Part shown: one piece after another, positions 51,905 to 61,588 of the stretch | How the letters are laid out: each line of letters opens with the position of its first letter | Numbering within the stretch: the first letter of the stretch is position 1 | NCBI RefSeq assembly: GCF_003987495.1 | Contig: NZ_NGJU01000003.1 | Coordinates: forward strand, 1-64,000 | Direction of reading: 5' to 3' | Length of the DNA stretch: 64,000 bases | Source: Vagococcus salmoninarum | GTDB taxonomy: Bacteria; Bacillota; Bacilli; Lactobacillales; Vagococcaceae | The notes under the pieces: generated by a model | Databases searched by the model: none | What the model was told of the DNA's origin: nothing | The model's input: only the letters and a program-made list of their open reading frames with translations | Made by a program: the position numbers and the translations under genes

Positions 51905-53191
51905 TTATTTGTCTAAAACTTCATAAGCGGCAATTAATTTAAATTCTGTTACGTCGTTAATCTGGTCGATAACTGTCATTAATTGCGCTTTAGTCATTTC
52001 ATGCGTAATCGCGACAATTCGAGCTGAATCATTTGCTGATTTTTGTTGAATTAATTGATCAATGCTAACACCTGTCCCAGTAATAATTTCAGTTAATTTT
52101 AAAAATTGGCCAACTTTATCTACTACTTGAATCGATAAATAAAACTTCCCTTTGATTTCAGTTGCTGAGGTTAACTTCGTGTCACTCACATAACTATTAA
52201 ATAAATAGCCATTAATGCCCAAACGACTGTTTTTAGCTACTGTGATTAAGTCACTGACGACACTCGTTGCTGTTGGTTTAGCACCTGCACCCGGCCCATA
52301 GTACATCGACTCTCGTACCCCAGAACTTTTAACGTAAACACCATTCATCTCATTTTGAACTGAGGCTAACGGATGGGACTTAGCAACTAAGACTGGCCCT
52401 ACATTAGCAGAAACGCTGCCTTGATTTTTTTCCGCTGAGCCTATTAATTTAACTTCATAGCCAAGTTGTTGAGCCATTTGAATGTCAGCTTGAGCAATCC
52501 CGCGAATCCCTTGTTGTTCAATATCACCTACTTCTAAACTCATGCCAAAAGCAAATTGGCTAAGGATTGCGACTTTGTAAGCTGCATCAATGCCGTCAAC
52601 ATCATTGGTCGGATCACTTTCAGCAAAGCCTAGACTTTGAGCTTCTGCTAAGGCTTCCTCATAGGTGCTTCCTTCCGTTGCCATTTTACTTAACATGTAG
52701 TTAGTTGTCCCATTCAAAATCCCTTTAACACTCGTAATATTGTCCGCGGCTAAGCTATTAGCTATCGTCCGCAAAATCGGAATCCCGCCTGCTACACTCG
52801 CTTCATAATATAGATCCACTTTAGCTTTTTTAGCCGCACTAATTAATTCTTTGCCGTGTAACGCTAACAAATCTTTATTAGCTGTAACAACATGTTTGCC
52901 CTTAGCTAAGGCTTCTAAGATATACGTTTTAGCCGGTTCAATTTGACCGATTAACTCAACGACGATTTTAATTTCCGAATCATTCAAAATGTCTTCATAA
53001 TTCGTAGTAAGTTCAATGTCATATTCTTCTGCTAAGGCTTTTTTAGCTGGGATATTTCTAACGAGTGCTTTTGAGACTAGAATTTCAACTCCGGTCACTT
53101 GGGATATTTTTTCTTGATGTTCCCTTAAAATGAGTGGCACACTTGCCCCAACTGTTCCTAATCCTAAAACTGCTACTTTTAACTTTTCCAT
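51905..53191 (-). CDS. hom: Homoserine dehydrogenase
   Basis: The 428-residue protein has the Rossmann motif GLGTVGASV (about 9), the catalytic domain (VTANKDLLALHGKEL, GGIPILRTIANSL, ILNGTTNYMLSKM) and a C-terminal ACT domain (about 345-420, YLSIQVVDKVGQFLKLTEII) for feedback control by threonine. It makes homoserine from aspartate semialdehyde. It heads the hom-thrB operon. Confidence 0.96.
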   Translation of the reverse strand: MEKLKVAVLGLGTVGASVPLILREHQEKISQVTGVEILVSKALVRNIPAKKALAEEYDIELTTNYEDILNDSEIKIVVELIGQIEPAKTYILEALAKGKHVVTANKDLLALHGKELISAAKKAKVDLYYEASVAGGIPILRTIANSLAADNITSVKGILNGTTNYMLSKMATEGSTYEEALAEAQSLGFAESDPTNDVDGIDAAYKVAILSQFAFGMSLEVGDIEQQGIRGIAQADIQMAQQLGYEVKLIGSAEKNQGSVSANVGPVLVAKSHPLASVQNEMNGVYVKSSGVRESMYYGPGAGAKPTATSVVSDLITVAKNSRLGINGYLFNSYVSDTKLTSATEIKGKFYLSIQVVDKVGQFLKLTEIITGTGVSIDQLIQQKSANDSARIVAITHEMTKAQLMTVIDQINDVTEFKLIAAYEVLDK

Positions 53192-53315
53192 TAATAACCC
53201 TCATTTCATTAGACATTAAATGATTTTCACAGACTTCTAATCAAATATTCATTTATCAGTATAACTAAAATTTCAAGCTAATGCTAGCACTCTTTCGACT
53301 TTCAACTAAATTAAC

Positions 53316-53358
53316 TAAAAAAAATAAAACTTCCAGCCCTTAGACTAAAAGTTTTATT
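53316..53358 (-). terminator. Terminator after the CzrA-like gene
   Basis: AAAACTT/AAGTTTT stem with a 16-nt loop followed by ATTTTTTTT on the minus strand, directly after the stop. Confidence 0.8.
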
Positions 53359-53361
53359 TTT

Positions 53362-53670
53362 TTATCGCTCCCCTTGATGGGTGATATGTTTGAAACTTTG
53401 ACCTAAAATATCAACAACATGTTGGTCGTCTAATGAATAAAAAACCGTTTTTCCTTCTTTACGAGCTTTAACTAAATGATTTAAGCGTAATAATTTTAAT
53501 TGGTGAGAGACTGCCGATTGTTCTAAACCAATCCGTTCAACAATTGCACTCACATTTAATTCAGATTGACTTAACAACGTTAAGATTTTAATCCGGGTTG
53601 GGTCACTGAGGGCTTTATATAATTGACTGACTTTTTCAATCATCTCTGGTGTTGCCGTTAACTCAGCCAT
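53362..53670 (-). CDS. ArsR/SmtB family metal-responsive repressor (CzrA type)
   Basis: The 102-residue winged-helix protein has the ArsR HTH (about 42-65; LNVSAIVERIGLEQSAVSHQ then LKLL) and the alpha5 metal site DDQHVVDILGQSFKHITH, with Asp, His, His, His spaced as in zinc/cobalt sensors such as CzrA/SmtB. It lacks the ArsR-type CxC. Such proteins release DNA when zinc is in excess and free an efflux gene. No transporter is adjacent, so its target is elsewhere. Confidence 0.88.
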   Translation of the reverse strand: MAELTATPEMIEKVSQLYKALSDPTRIKILTLLSQSELNVSAIVERIGLEQSAVSHQLKLLRLNHLVKARKEGKTVFYSLDDQHVVDILGQSFKHITHQGER

Positions 53671-53777
53671 GGTTATTTTCCTCCTCCACTTGAAACAAGT
53701 TGACTAGTTGTTATTATGCTAAGCCTTTTTCAATAAAATGTCTAGAATTTTAACTTACAAAGTGAAATCTTTCCGTT

Positions 53778-55499
53778 TTATTTAATTAAGGACTGAATCG
53801 CCTGTTCAATTGCCGCGATTTTGTTTGTCGCCTCTTGGGAACTTTGACCTTTAACTCCAATATAAAACTTGATTTTAGGTTCAGTTCCTGAAGGACGGAT
53901 GGCTAACCAACTTCCGTCAACTAAATAATATTTCAAGACATCTGCTTGGGGTAAATCGATTACTTCGACTTGTTGATTTGCAAAGGTTCGTCGTTGTTGA
54001 CTGTAATCTTCGATTATTTCAACTGGCAGATTAGCGATTTCCGTTAACGGTTGAGCTTTAATAGTAGCCATTAGTTCGGCAATTTTTTGTTGCCCCGTTT
54101 GACCTGCCATCATAATCGAAACAGTCTTTTCAGCGTAATAGCCATACTTTTCATAAATATTATTTAAAGCTTCTAATAAGCTGTGTCCTTGTTTTTTATG
54201 GAACAACGCCACTTCCGATAAAAGTAAGAGCCCTTGAATCGCATCTTTATCCCGGACAAAAGGTTTAATCAAGTAACCATAACTTTCTTCAAAACCAAAC
54301 AAAAACTCTTGGTTGTGGTTTTCTTCATAACCTTTAATTCGTTCGGCAATAAATTTAAAGCCCGTTAAGACATTTTCTAACTTAACACCGTAGGCCTCAC
54401 AAATTCCAGTTACTAATTCAGTCGAGACGATCGACTTCAGAACGACTCCTTGAGCAGGAAGACATTGCTGCTCTTGATAATAATTCAATAAGTAATCAAC
54501 TAATAGGGCTGCGATTTGATTACCTGATAAAATGTCATAGTCACCGTTACTTAATTTAATTGCCGCTCCGAGACGGTCAGCGTCTGGATCTGTCGCTAAC
54601 AGCAAGTCTGCTTGAGTCGTCTTACCTAAACGGATGGCGTATTCAAAGGCGGAAAACTCTTCCGGATTCGGCGAAGGCACTGTTGAAAAATCTGGATCAA
54701 TTTTAGCCTGAGCAGGCTCCATCGTCATTGCAGTAAAACCAGCTTGGGCTAAAGCGCGACTAACTAGCATACCGCCAGTCCCGTGAAGTGGTGTATAAAC
54801 AATCTTTAACTCTTGACCATGTGTTGCAATTAATTTTTTGTTTAAACTAACACTTGTTAAGGCTGCTAAATAACGCTGGTCCATCTCTTCACCTAAATAA
54901 TGAATCAATGGTGAGCTCGCCACTGCTTCTGCCGCCATGACTTGAATTTCCAATGGTGAATCTAATTGGCGAACGTAGGCAGTTAAACGATCTGCCTCAG
55001 CTGGTGGCAGTTGACCACCGTCTGAGCCATAAACTTTAAATCCGTTATAACTGGCTGGATTATGACTAGCTGTGATCATAATTCCACCATCACAGTTTAA
55101 TTCTCTAAGGGCAAATGATAGTTCCGGTGTTGGTCGTAAACTTTCAAATAGAAAGACTTCAAAATTATGAGCCCCTAGAACACGAGCGGCTTCCAAAGCA
55201 AAAACTTCCGACTGATGACGGCTGTCGTAAGCGATTGCGACTTTATATGTCTCTTTTAACTTAGCCTCTTCAATAAACAAAGCCAGTCCTTCTGTTGCTT
55301 GGCGAACGGTATAAATGTTCATTCGGTTAATCCCTGGTCCGATCAGTCCCCGCATACCAGCTGTTCCGAATTCTAAAGGAGCGTAAAAAGCCTCTTCAAG
55401 TTCTTGGGGGTGTTGACTTAACTCAGTTAATTCTATTTTTAATTTATCATCTAATGCTTCATATTCTTGCCATTGTTTAACTACTTGCTTCCAAGTCAT
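53778..55499 (-). CDS. pgcA: Phospho-sugar mutase (alpha-phosphoglucomutase PgcA type)
   Basis: The 573-residue protein has the phosphoserine loop GIMITASHNPASYNGFKVYG (about 135), the metal loop LLATDPDADRLG (about 295), the sugar-binding FGFEESYGYL (about 400) and the phosphate-binding RPSGTEPKIKFYIG (about 535). It interconverts glucose 1- and 6-phosphate, needed for UDP-glucose, glycolipids and wall polymers. Length fits the Firmicutes PgcA group. Confidence 0.93.
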   Translation of the reverse strand: MTWKQVVKQWQEYEALDDKLKIELTELSQHPQELEEAFYAPLEFGTAGMRGLIGPGINRMNIYTVRQATEGLALFIEEAKLKETYKVAIAYDSRHQSEVFALEAARVLGAHNFEVFLFESLRPTPELSFALRELNCDGGIMITASHNPASYNGFKVYGSDGGQLPPAEADRLTAYVRQLDSPLEIQVMAAEAVASSPLIHYLGEEMDQRYLAALTSVSLNKKLIATHGQELKIVYTPLHGTGGMLVSRALAQAGFTAMTMEPAQAKIDPDFSTVPSPNPEEFSAFEYAIRLGKTTQADLLLATDPDADRLGAAIKLSNGDYDILSGNQIAALLVDYLLNYYQEQQCLPAQGVVLKSIVSTELVTGICEAYGVKLENVLTGFKFIAERIKGYEENHNQEFLFGFEESYGYLIKPFVRDKDAIQGLLLLSEVALFHKKQGHSLLEALNNIYEKYGYYAEKTVSIMMAGQTGQQKIAELMATIKAQPLTEIANLPVEIIEDYSQQRRTFANQQVEVIDLPQADVLKYYLVDGSWLAIRPSGTEPKIKFYIGVKGQSSQEATNKIAAIEQAIQSLIK

Positions 55500-55644
55500 T
55501 AAGGCACCTCTTTCATCACATATTGTTTCTTAAAGTATAGCACTAACTACAAAAAAAGCACAGCTCACCTGTCAGCATTTAGTACTAAAATTCACTCTCC
55601 AACTTTATGTCTTTCACAATAATCAGCTTGTCTTTCAGACTAGC

Positions 55645-55683
55645 AAAAAAACCTCTGAAACTAAATTAGCTTCAGAGGTCTTT
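55645..55683 (-). terminator. Terminator of glnRA
   Basis: ACCTCTGAA/TTTCAGAGGT on the minus strand with seven T, 16 bp after glnA. Confidence 0.92.
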
Positions 55684-55698
55684 TAAATTTATCGACTC

Positions 55699-57039
55699 TT
55701 AATACAATTCTAAATATTGTTCTCTTTCCCACTCAGACACTTGTTGACGGAAGGCATGCCACTCTAAACGTTTAGCTTCTACGAAGTTAGCGTAGATATG
55801 CTCGCCTAAAGCCCCTTTGACGACTTCGTCTTTAGTCATCGCTTTTAACGCATTGTGTAACGTTGATGGTAAGTCGGTAATTTCAGCTGCTGCTCGTTCC
55901 TCTTCGTTCATCACGTAGATGTTACGATTCACTTCTGCTGGTGGTTCAATTTCTTTACGAATACCATCTAAGCCTGCTTCTAGTAAGACCGCCATCGCTA
56001 AGTAAGGATTAGCTGTCGGGTCAACTGAACGTAATTCAAGCCGAGTAGAAGCACCGCGAGCTGCCGGAACTCGAACTAACGGTGAACGGTTGCGACCACT
56101 CCAAGCAACGTAGACTGGGGCTTCAAAGCCTGGGACTAAACGTTTGTATGAATTGACTGTTGGGTTACAAACTGCTGTGTAAGCACGGGCATGCTCTAAT
56201 AAGCCACCTAAGAAGTGATAGGCTGTTTGGCTTAATTGACGATCGCCAGTTTCATCAAAGAAGGCATTGCCTTTTTCGGTGAATAATGACATATTACAGT
56301 GCATGCCTGAACCAGCAATTCCATGTAAGGGTTTCGGCATGAAAGTAGCATGTAAGCCATGTTTACGAGCAATTGTTTTAACAACGAGCTTAAACGTTTG
56401 GATATTGTCACAAGCCTCAAGGACGTCAGCGTATTTAAAATCAATTTCATGTTGGCCAGGAGCACATTCATGATGAGAGGCTTCAACTTCAAAGCCTAAG
56501 TTTTCAAGTTCCAGAACGATATCACGACGACAGTCTTCCCCTAGATCTTGAGGTGAGAAATCAAAGTAACCGCCAGTGTCATTTAATTCCAAGGTTGGTT
56601 TACCAGCTTGATCTAATTTGAATAAGAAGAATTCTGGTTCTGGCCCTAAGTTAAATGAAGTGAAGCCTAAATCAGCCATTTCTTTGACGACTCGTTTTAA
56701 ATTGCCACGAGGGTCACCTTTAAAAGGCAAGCCTTCTGGTGTGTAAATGTCGCAAATTAAACGAGCAACTTTGCCTTCACCGTTTTCCCAGGGGAAGATT
56801 AACCACGTATCTAAGTCTGGAAATAAGTACATGTCACTTTCTTCAATGCGGACGAAGCCTTCGATTGATGACCCATCAAACATCATCTTATTACTTAAAA
56901 CTTTGTCTAATTGGCTAATTGGGACTTCCACATTTTTAATTGTTCCCATGACGTCAGTAAACATTAAGCGTAAAAATCTGACGTTTTCTTCTTTCGCGAT
57001 TTTTCCAATTTCATTGATTCTTTTTTCATTTTTTTCCAC
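55699..57039 (-). CDS. glnA: Glutamine synthetase type I
   Basis: The 446-residue enzyme shows the GS signatures FDGSSIEGF (about 60), GPEPEFFLF (about 128), [19 protein letters not shown] (about 184, the metal-binding part) and [18 protein letters not shown] with [17 protein letters not shown]. It makes glutamine from glutamate, ammonia and ATP. It lies 70 bp after glnR and lacks the adenylylation-type insertion, as in the GSI-alpha branch regulated by GlnR. Confidence 0.97.
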   Translation of the reverse strand: MEKNEKRINEIGKIAKEENVRFLRLMFTDVMGTIKNVEVPISQLDKVLSNKMMFDGSSIEGFVRIEESDMYLFPDLDTWLIFPWENGEGKVARLICDIYTPEGLPFKGDPRGNLKRVVKEMADLGFTSFNLGPEPEFFLFKLDQAGKPTLELNDTGGYFDFSPQDLGEDCRRDIVLELENLGFEVEASHHECAPGQHEIDFKYADVLEACDNIQTFKLVVKTIARKHGLHATFMPKPLHGIAGSGMHCNMSLFTEKGNAFFDETGDRQLSQTAYHFLGGLLEHARAYTAVCNPTVNSYKRLVPGFEAPVYVAWSGRNRSPLVRVPAARGASTRLELRSVDPTANPYLAMAVLLEAGLDGIRKEIEPPAEVNRNIYVMNEEERAAAEITDLPSTLHNALKAMTKDEVVKGALGEHIYANFVEAKRLEWHAFRQQVSEWEREQYLELY

Positions 57040-57109
57040 TGTGTCGTCCCCATTTTTGCTAGATTTTAATTCCTTACATTAAACATCTCCAAAAGTAAAC
57101 AAAGTTACT

Positions 57110-57490
57110 TTAAAAGCGTGGGCCTTCAGATTGGAAAGGATTGGCCCCCGTTAAACCACTTTCAGAAAGCAATTCATCGTAAAAAATCCTCCGCACATCA
57201 TTGTCCGTTAAGTGGAGAGTTTGTTGAGAATGACGTTGTTTGATTTGAGCTTGTTCGTAAATATCCTGAATACCTGCCATATTATAACCAGCAGCTAACC
57301 AATCTTTAATTTCTAACAAACGATCCACATCATTCAAAGAATACATTCGTTGATTGCCTTGGGTTCTTTCCGGTTTCACTAGTTCCTGTTCTTCGTAGTA
57401 ACGAATTTGCCTAGCAGTTAGATCAGTTAATTTTATGACTGTTCCAATTGGGAAAACTGACATCGACTTCCGTAATTCTTTTTCACTCAC
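57110..57490 (-). CDS. glnR: Nitrogen regulator GlnR (MerR family)
   Basis: The 126-residue protein has a MerR-type HTH (FPIGTVIKLTDLTARQIRYY then EEQELVKPERTQGNQRMYSL) and a C-terminal tail that senses feedback-inhibited GlnA. It represses glnRA and other nitrogen genes. I start it at GTG 57490 (GGAGGG, 5-nt gap); the longer upstream frame would cross the promoter. A GlnR box lies 65 bp upstream. Confidence 0.93.
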   Translation of the reverse strand: MSEKELRKSMSVFPIGTVIKLTDLTARQIRYYEEQELVKPERTQGNQRMYSLNDVDRLLEIKDWLAAGYNMAGIQDIYEQAQIKQRHSQQTLHLTDNDVRRIFYDELLSESGLTGANPFQSEGPRF

Positions 57491-57518
57491 AACATCCCTC
57501 CGCTCAATTAATAATAAA

Positions 57519-57571
57519 AGAATACCAGTTACTAAAAAAGCTGTCAACCTTTGATGTTAGCTTTTCTAACA
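57519..57571 (-). promoter_or_regulatory. glnRA promoter and GlnR box
   Basis: The palindrome TGTTAGCTTTTCTAACA (57555-57571) fits TGTNAN7TNACA exactly. It is followed on the minus strand by TTGACA (57542-57547), 17-bp spacer and TATTCT with an upstream TG (57519-57524). GlnR bound here would sit just upstream of the -35. Confidence 0.9.
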
Positions 57572-57818
57572 TCAAAAAATAAAGTTTTTATTAAGGTAGA
57601 CCAATTAAATAAAAAAAGCTTTTGATAATTATTATCAAAAGCTTGAAGCCTGATTTATTAAGGTAACAACTAGTAATTAATGTGTCGGCGTTTTAAAATC
57701 ACACGTTAAAACATTTAGACCAACTTAAAAACATTAAGACAACTATTTTCCTCTAAGCTATTTTTTCCAAGGAATTCAAAAATAAGCAGCCTTAACTATC
57801 ACTCTAAAAATAAGCCTT
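57572..57818. terminator. hflX terminator within a gene-free stretch
   Basis: A perfect-armed hairpin AAGCTTTTGATAAT...ATTATCAAAAGCTT, followed on the minus strand by a run of seven T, lies at 57613-57646. The 170 bp between it and the hflX stop hold no reading frame with an RBS. It may be an unusually long 3' untranslated region. Confidence 0.8.
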
Positions 57819-59057
57819 TTATTCCTCTGTTCCTTCAAGCCAACGAGAGTCAGTTGCTGCAAAACCCTTGACGATGTACTCTTCTTGATTTTCATCAAAT
57901 TCTTGACTAATTAACAACGTATCTGTTGCTAGGCGATTTAAAAGATAGCCCTCACTTGCGCCTAAGTGCTTTTCATACGGTTCAAATGTTTCCATCAACA
58001 TTTTGCGAATGCCATCTTCAACTACGCCTTTGTCTGTCGGATTTTTTGATGAGATTTGCACATAAGGAAATAAGGTTGGCACAAAATCGTGGGCCACAAC
58101 TTGATCCATTTTATTATAGACAGTCAAGACTGGTAATTGACTCATTTCCAATTCTGACATTAAAGACAAAACAGTTTGTTCTTGTAGATGGCGGTCTTCT
58201 GAACTTGCATCTACTACATGAAGCAGTAAGTCCATATTACGGCTTTCTTCTAAAGTCGATTGGAAGGCTTCGATTAATTGAGTCGGTAAGTCTTGAATAA
58301 ACCCAACAGTGTCAGTTAAGGTTGCTTGAAAGCCTTCTGTCATTTGCCATTGCTTCGTTAAAGGGTCTAAGGTCGCAAATAGCTGATCTTCAGAATACGT
58401 CCCAGCATCTGTTAACATATTTAATAAAGTCGATTTCCCTGCGTTAGTGTAACCAATTAAACCAATTTGAAAAACATTGGCATCTTTGCGTTTTTGCCGG
58501 TTCCGATCGCGGCTGGCGCTGACTTCTTTTAACTCTCGGCGAATCCCCGTAATTTTATTCCGAATATGACGGCGATCCGTTTCGAGTTTTGTTTCCCCAG
58601 GACCTCTTGTGCCGATCCCACCACCTAAACGAGACAAACTAGTCCCTTGACCAGACAATCGTGGCAGTAAGTAATTTAACTGGGCTAATTCTACTTGGAG
58701 CTTACCGGCTTTCGATTGGGCCCGCATCGCAAAAATATCAAGAATTAACTGAACCCGATCTAAGACTCGAACAGAGACCGCATCGTTGACTAACTGACTT
58801 TGACGGGGGGTTAACGCTTGGTTAAAGACGACGAGATCAGCTTCATAAGCATCGACTAATTGGACAAGCTCTTGTAACTTCCCTTTACCAATAATCGTTT
58901 GACGGTCAACTTTTTGACGCTTTTGCAGTAAATTAAACACAACTTCCCCTTGGGCGGTCTCCGTTAAATTTTGTAGTTCAGACATTGATTCTGCGAAATA
59001 TTGCTGATTGTCTTGGGTTTCAACCCCAACTAAAATGACTTTTTCTCTTTCTAACAA
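57819..59057 (-). CDS. hflX: GTPase HflX
   Basis: The 412-residue protein has the HflX N-terminal domain, the Gly-rich segment RLSGQGTSLSRLGGGIGTRG with the GPGETKLE motif (about 143-165), and a G domain with GYTNAGKSTLL (about 203), DTVGFIQDLP and YNKMD. It splits stalled 70S ribosomes under stress. It lies 3 bp after miaA, as is often seen. Confidence 0.95.
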   Translation of the reverse strand: MLEREKVILVGVETQDNQQYFAESMSELQNLTETAQGEVVFNLLQKRQKVDRQTIIGKGKLQELVQLVDAYEADLVVFNQALTPRQSQLVNDAVSVRVLDRVQLILDIFAMRAQSKAGKLQVELAQLNYLLPRLSGQGTSLSRLGGGIGTRGPGETKLETDRRHIRNKITGIRRELKEVSASRDRNRQKRKDANVFQIGLIGYTNAGKSTLLNMLTDAGTYSEDQLFATLDPLTKQWQMTEGFQATLTDTVGFIQDLPTQLIEAFQSTLEESRNMDLLLHVVDASSEDRHLQEQTVLSLMSELEMSQLPVLTVYNKMDQVVAHDFVPTLFPYVQISSKNPTDKGVVEDGIRKMLMETFEPYEKHLGASEGYLLNRLATDTLLISQEFDENQEEYIVKGFAATDSRWLEGTEE

Positions 59058-59060
59058 AAA

Positions 59061-60020
59061 CTAATCCTGCTCCCTTCCACTATCTAACCAGTTGCCAACT
59101 TCATTGACTAACTTCGATTGCTCCTCTGGTTTTGTTACTAAATCCCACCACTCTGCAGTCATCCGGTTTTTAAACCAAGTCAACTGTCTTTTAGCGTAGC
59201 GGCGAGAATTTTGTTTCACTTGATCCACGGCTACTTGTAATTCAATCTCGCCATCAAAGTACGGGAAAAACTCTTTGTAGCCGATCCCTTGGGTTCCTTG
59301 ACTGTCACGTTGGTCAAGGAATAGCTTGGCTTCACTTAACAAATCAGCTTTCATCATCTGATCGACTCGTTGATTAATTCGTTGGTAAAGTAAGTCCCTT
59401 TCCGTTTCTAAGGCGATTAATTTAACATCGTACAAACTATTGCTTAAATCGCGAAAATCAGTTTGCTTCTGCTCAGTAATACTTTTACCCGTTAATTCAA
59501 TCAGTTCAATTCCCCGAATCACTCGTTTCAGATTATTCGGGTGAATACTCTCTGCCGCCGCTGAATCTTGGCGCCGAAGACGTTCCCAGACACCGACGTT
59601 GCCTTCTAGTTCTGCTAGCTCAGTCAGTTCTTTTCGTAACTGACTAGTGTCTAATAACTTGTCCTGGCTCCCTAATTCGAAATCAAATAATAAGGCTTGA
59701 ATGTATAACCCCGTTCCGCCAACGACGATTGGTAATTTACCAGCCTCAGCAATTTCCGTAATTTTCTCTCGAGCTAATTCTTGAAAATCCGCCACGGAAA
59801 AACTTTCTGCCAATGTTCTAATATCAATCAAATGATGAGGAACACCAGCTTTTTCCTCTTCTGTCACTTTAGCTGTACCGATATCTAAGCCTTGATAGAC
59901 TTGTAAAGAGTCGCCGCTAATAATTTCGCCTTGATACTCTTGGGCTAACTCAATACTTAAAGCCGTCTTGCCAACGGCTGTTGGTCCGATAATCACTAAT
60001 ACTTTTTGTCTCTTAGTCAT
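59061..60020 (-). CDS. miaA: tRNA dimethylallyltransferase MiaA
   Basis: The 319-residue protein has the P-loop GPTAVGKTALS (about 12), ISGDSLQVYQGLDIGTAKVT and VVGGTGLYIQALLF. It adds a dimethylallyl group to A37 of tRNAs that read UNN codons. It is followed by hflX. Confidence 0.96.
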   Translation of the reverse strand: MTKRQKVLVIIGPTAVGKTALSIELAQEYQGEIISGDSLQVYQGLDIGTAKVTEEEKAGVPHHLIDIRTLAESFSVADFQELAREKITEIAEAGKLPIVVGGTGLYIQALLFDFELGSQDKLLDTSQLRKELTELAELEGNVGVWERLRRQDSAAAESIHPNNLKRVIRGIELIELTGKSITEQKQTDFRDLSNSLYDVKLIALETERDLLYQRINQRVDQMMKADLLSEAKLFLDQRDSQGTQGIGYKEFFPYFDGEIELQVAVDQVKQNSRRYAKRQLTWFKNRMTAEWWDLVTKPEEQSKLVNEVGNWLDSGREQD

Positions 60021-60028
60021 AGTTACTC

Positions 60029-60772
60029 CTATTCTAGTGTCGGTTTCATTAATTTTCGATAGCGGATTGCTTCTCGTGGGTAGTCTGTATGAATACCAGC
60101 TAACTTTTTACGGAAACAATATTGCATTTGATGCTCTTCATTAACTGTCCAAGGACGGATATTTTTAGGATACTCTTTCACTTTATCCCCCGCTTTCATC
60201 ACCCAACGAAGATCCGGATGAATGCTTGCGATGTCAATTAATTCTCGGGCTCTTTTTACTTTTTTTTCAGAAGTCCCAATAATATAGGCTTTTTCTGGCT
60301 CAGGATCAAGTTCTTGAATTAATTCCAATGACTTCAAATTAAAACTAGAATATAAGTAACTAAAAGACCAGCTTTGAGTCTGCAACATCGCCGCTATATC
60401 TTTCTCAATCCCCAAATAAGGTTTTTCATCAGTTTTTATTTCAATGTTAAGTAACCCTTTAAAATTTTGTTTTTGTAAAAAATCTAATACTTCTAAAAAG
60501 CTCGGCACTCGTTGGTTTTTATAACTCTCATCAAACCAACTACCGGCATCTAATTGTTGAATTTCTGCTAAAGTCAATGAATCGATTTCCCCATGACCAT
60601 TAGTCGTGCGATCGACAGTATTATCATGGATAACTACTAGTTGGCGATCTTTCGTGTATTGGACATCAATTTCAATCCCATCAGCCTGACAATCGATGGC
60701 TTCTTGATACGCTACTAAGGTGTTTTCCGGGTGGGTTCCTTTGCTGCCACGGTGGGCAATTACTTTTGTCAT
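60029..60772 (-). CDS. Glycerophosphodiester phosphodiesterase
   Basis: The 247-residue protein has the GDPD catalytic pattern IAHRGSKGTHPENTL (about 5) and DGIEIDVQYTKD with VVIHDNTVDRTTNG, carrying the His pair and acidic residues of the active site. No signal peptide, so it acts in the cytosol on deacylated phospholipid or lipoteichoic-acid products. Confidence 0.92.
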   Translation of the reverse strand: MTKVIAHRGSKGTHPENTLVAYQEAIDCQADGIEIDVQYTKDRQLVVIHDNTVDRTTNGHGEIDSLTLAEIQQLDAGSWFDESYKNQRVPSFLEVLDFLQKQNFKGLLNIEIKTDEKPYLGIEKDIAAMLQTQSWSFSYLYSSFNLKSLELIQELDPEPEKAYIIGTSEKKVKRARELIDIASIHPDLRWVMKAGDKVKEYPKNIRPWTVNEEHQMQYCFRKKLAGIHTDYPREAIRYRKLMKPTLE

Positions 60773-60910
60773 ATTACTAGCCTCCAGTTCTCTTTTATTC
60801 TATCACTTTCTACGATAAAGGTGTATCTATCTAGCTATTTCTTTTTTACTAGCTTTTTTTGACAATATGTTGGATAATAGAACATATATCTGAGTGAGAA
60901 GGTGATAAAC

Positions 60911-61078
60911 ATGAAGAAATTTGTAACTGGTTTTGTAACAGGAACAACTATCACTGTCGCTACCTTAGCTGGTTTATTATATGGCGTCAAAAAAACAGTG
61001 ATCGAACCAATCGAAGAAAAAGAAAACATGGTTGAAGACAATCGTCGGAAAGCTATGAGAAAAAGTCGTGCTCGCTAA
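60911..61078 (+). CDS. DUF3042 small membrane-associated protein
   Basis: The 55-residue protein starts MKKFVTGFVTGTTITVATLA, with one membrane helix (about 10-26), and ends in a basic tail RRKAMRKSRAR. It matches the DUF3042 pattern of Lactobacillales. ATG 60911 has an AAGGTG RBS. Function unknown. It is one of few plus-strand genes here. Confidence 0.82.
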   Translation: MKKFVTGFVTGTTITVATLAGLLYGVKKTVIEPIEEKENMVEDNRRKAMRKSRAR

Positions 61079-61123
61079 TTAAATAACTGAAGAGTGCCTA
61101 ACTTTTCAATTAAGCTGGCAACT

Positions 61124-61202
61124 AAAACAGACATGATAAGTTATCTTATTATGTCTGTTTTATTATACAAAAAAACACTTAATCTCCCGACTAAGTGTTT
61201 TG
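61124..61202. terminator. Two back-to-back terminators between DUF3042 and csp
   Basis: AAAACAGACAT...ATGTCTGTTTT (about 61124-61156) serves the plus-strand DUF3042 gene. AAAACACTTA/TAAGTGTTTT (61171-61200) with a T run on the minus strand serves csp. Confidence 0.88.
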
Positions 61203-61213
61203 AATTAATTTTT

Positions 61214-61417
61214 TTAGTTTTTAGTTACGTTAGCTGCTTGTGGGCCACGATCTGTATCTTCAATTTCAAAAGTTACTGATTGACCTTCTTCTAATGCTTT
61301 GAATCCTTCGCCTTGAATCGCTGAAAAGTGAACAAAAACATCGCCACCGTCATTCTCGCGTTGGATAAAGCCAAAACCTTTTTCTGCGTTAAACCATTTT
61401 ACTGAACCTTGTTCCAT
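61214..61417 (-). CDS. Cold shock protein (CspA family)
   Basis: The 67-residue protein has the RNA-binding motifs KGFGFI (RNP1) and VFVHF (RNP2) and the usual start [18 protein letters not shown]. It is an RNA chaperone of the cytosol. The 170-bp leader upstream (61418-61588) holds no gene; long leaders are typical of csp mRNAs. Confidence 0.95.
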   Translation of the reverse strand: MEQGSVKWFNAEKGFGFIQRENDGGDVFVHFSAIQGEGFKALEEGQSVTFEIEDTDRGPQAANVTKN

Positions 61418-61588
61418 GTTGTGTTTCCTCCTCGTGCCTATTTCTGCACATAATATTGTAACCCTTTTCTTCCGTGAAACTGAGGCTTAAATTCCCCTGT
61501 TAACTAAGTAGAATTACAACTATAATCATAACGTATTAATAAAACAAATGCAAGTAGAACGTTTTCACAACTGAGAATGAAAGGGTTA

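Noticed and set aside
57926-58300. 124-residue plus-strand frame inside hflX
   Set aside because: Antisense shadow of hflX; no RBS and no family resemblance.
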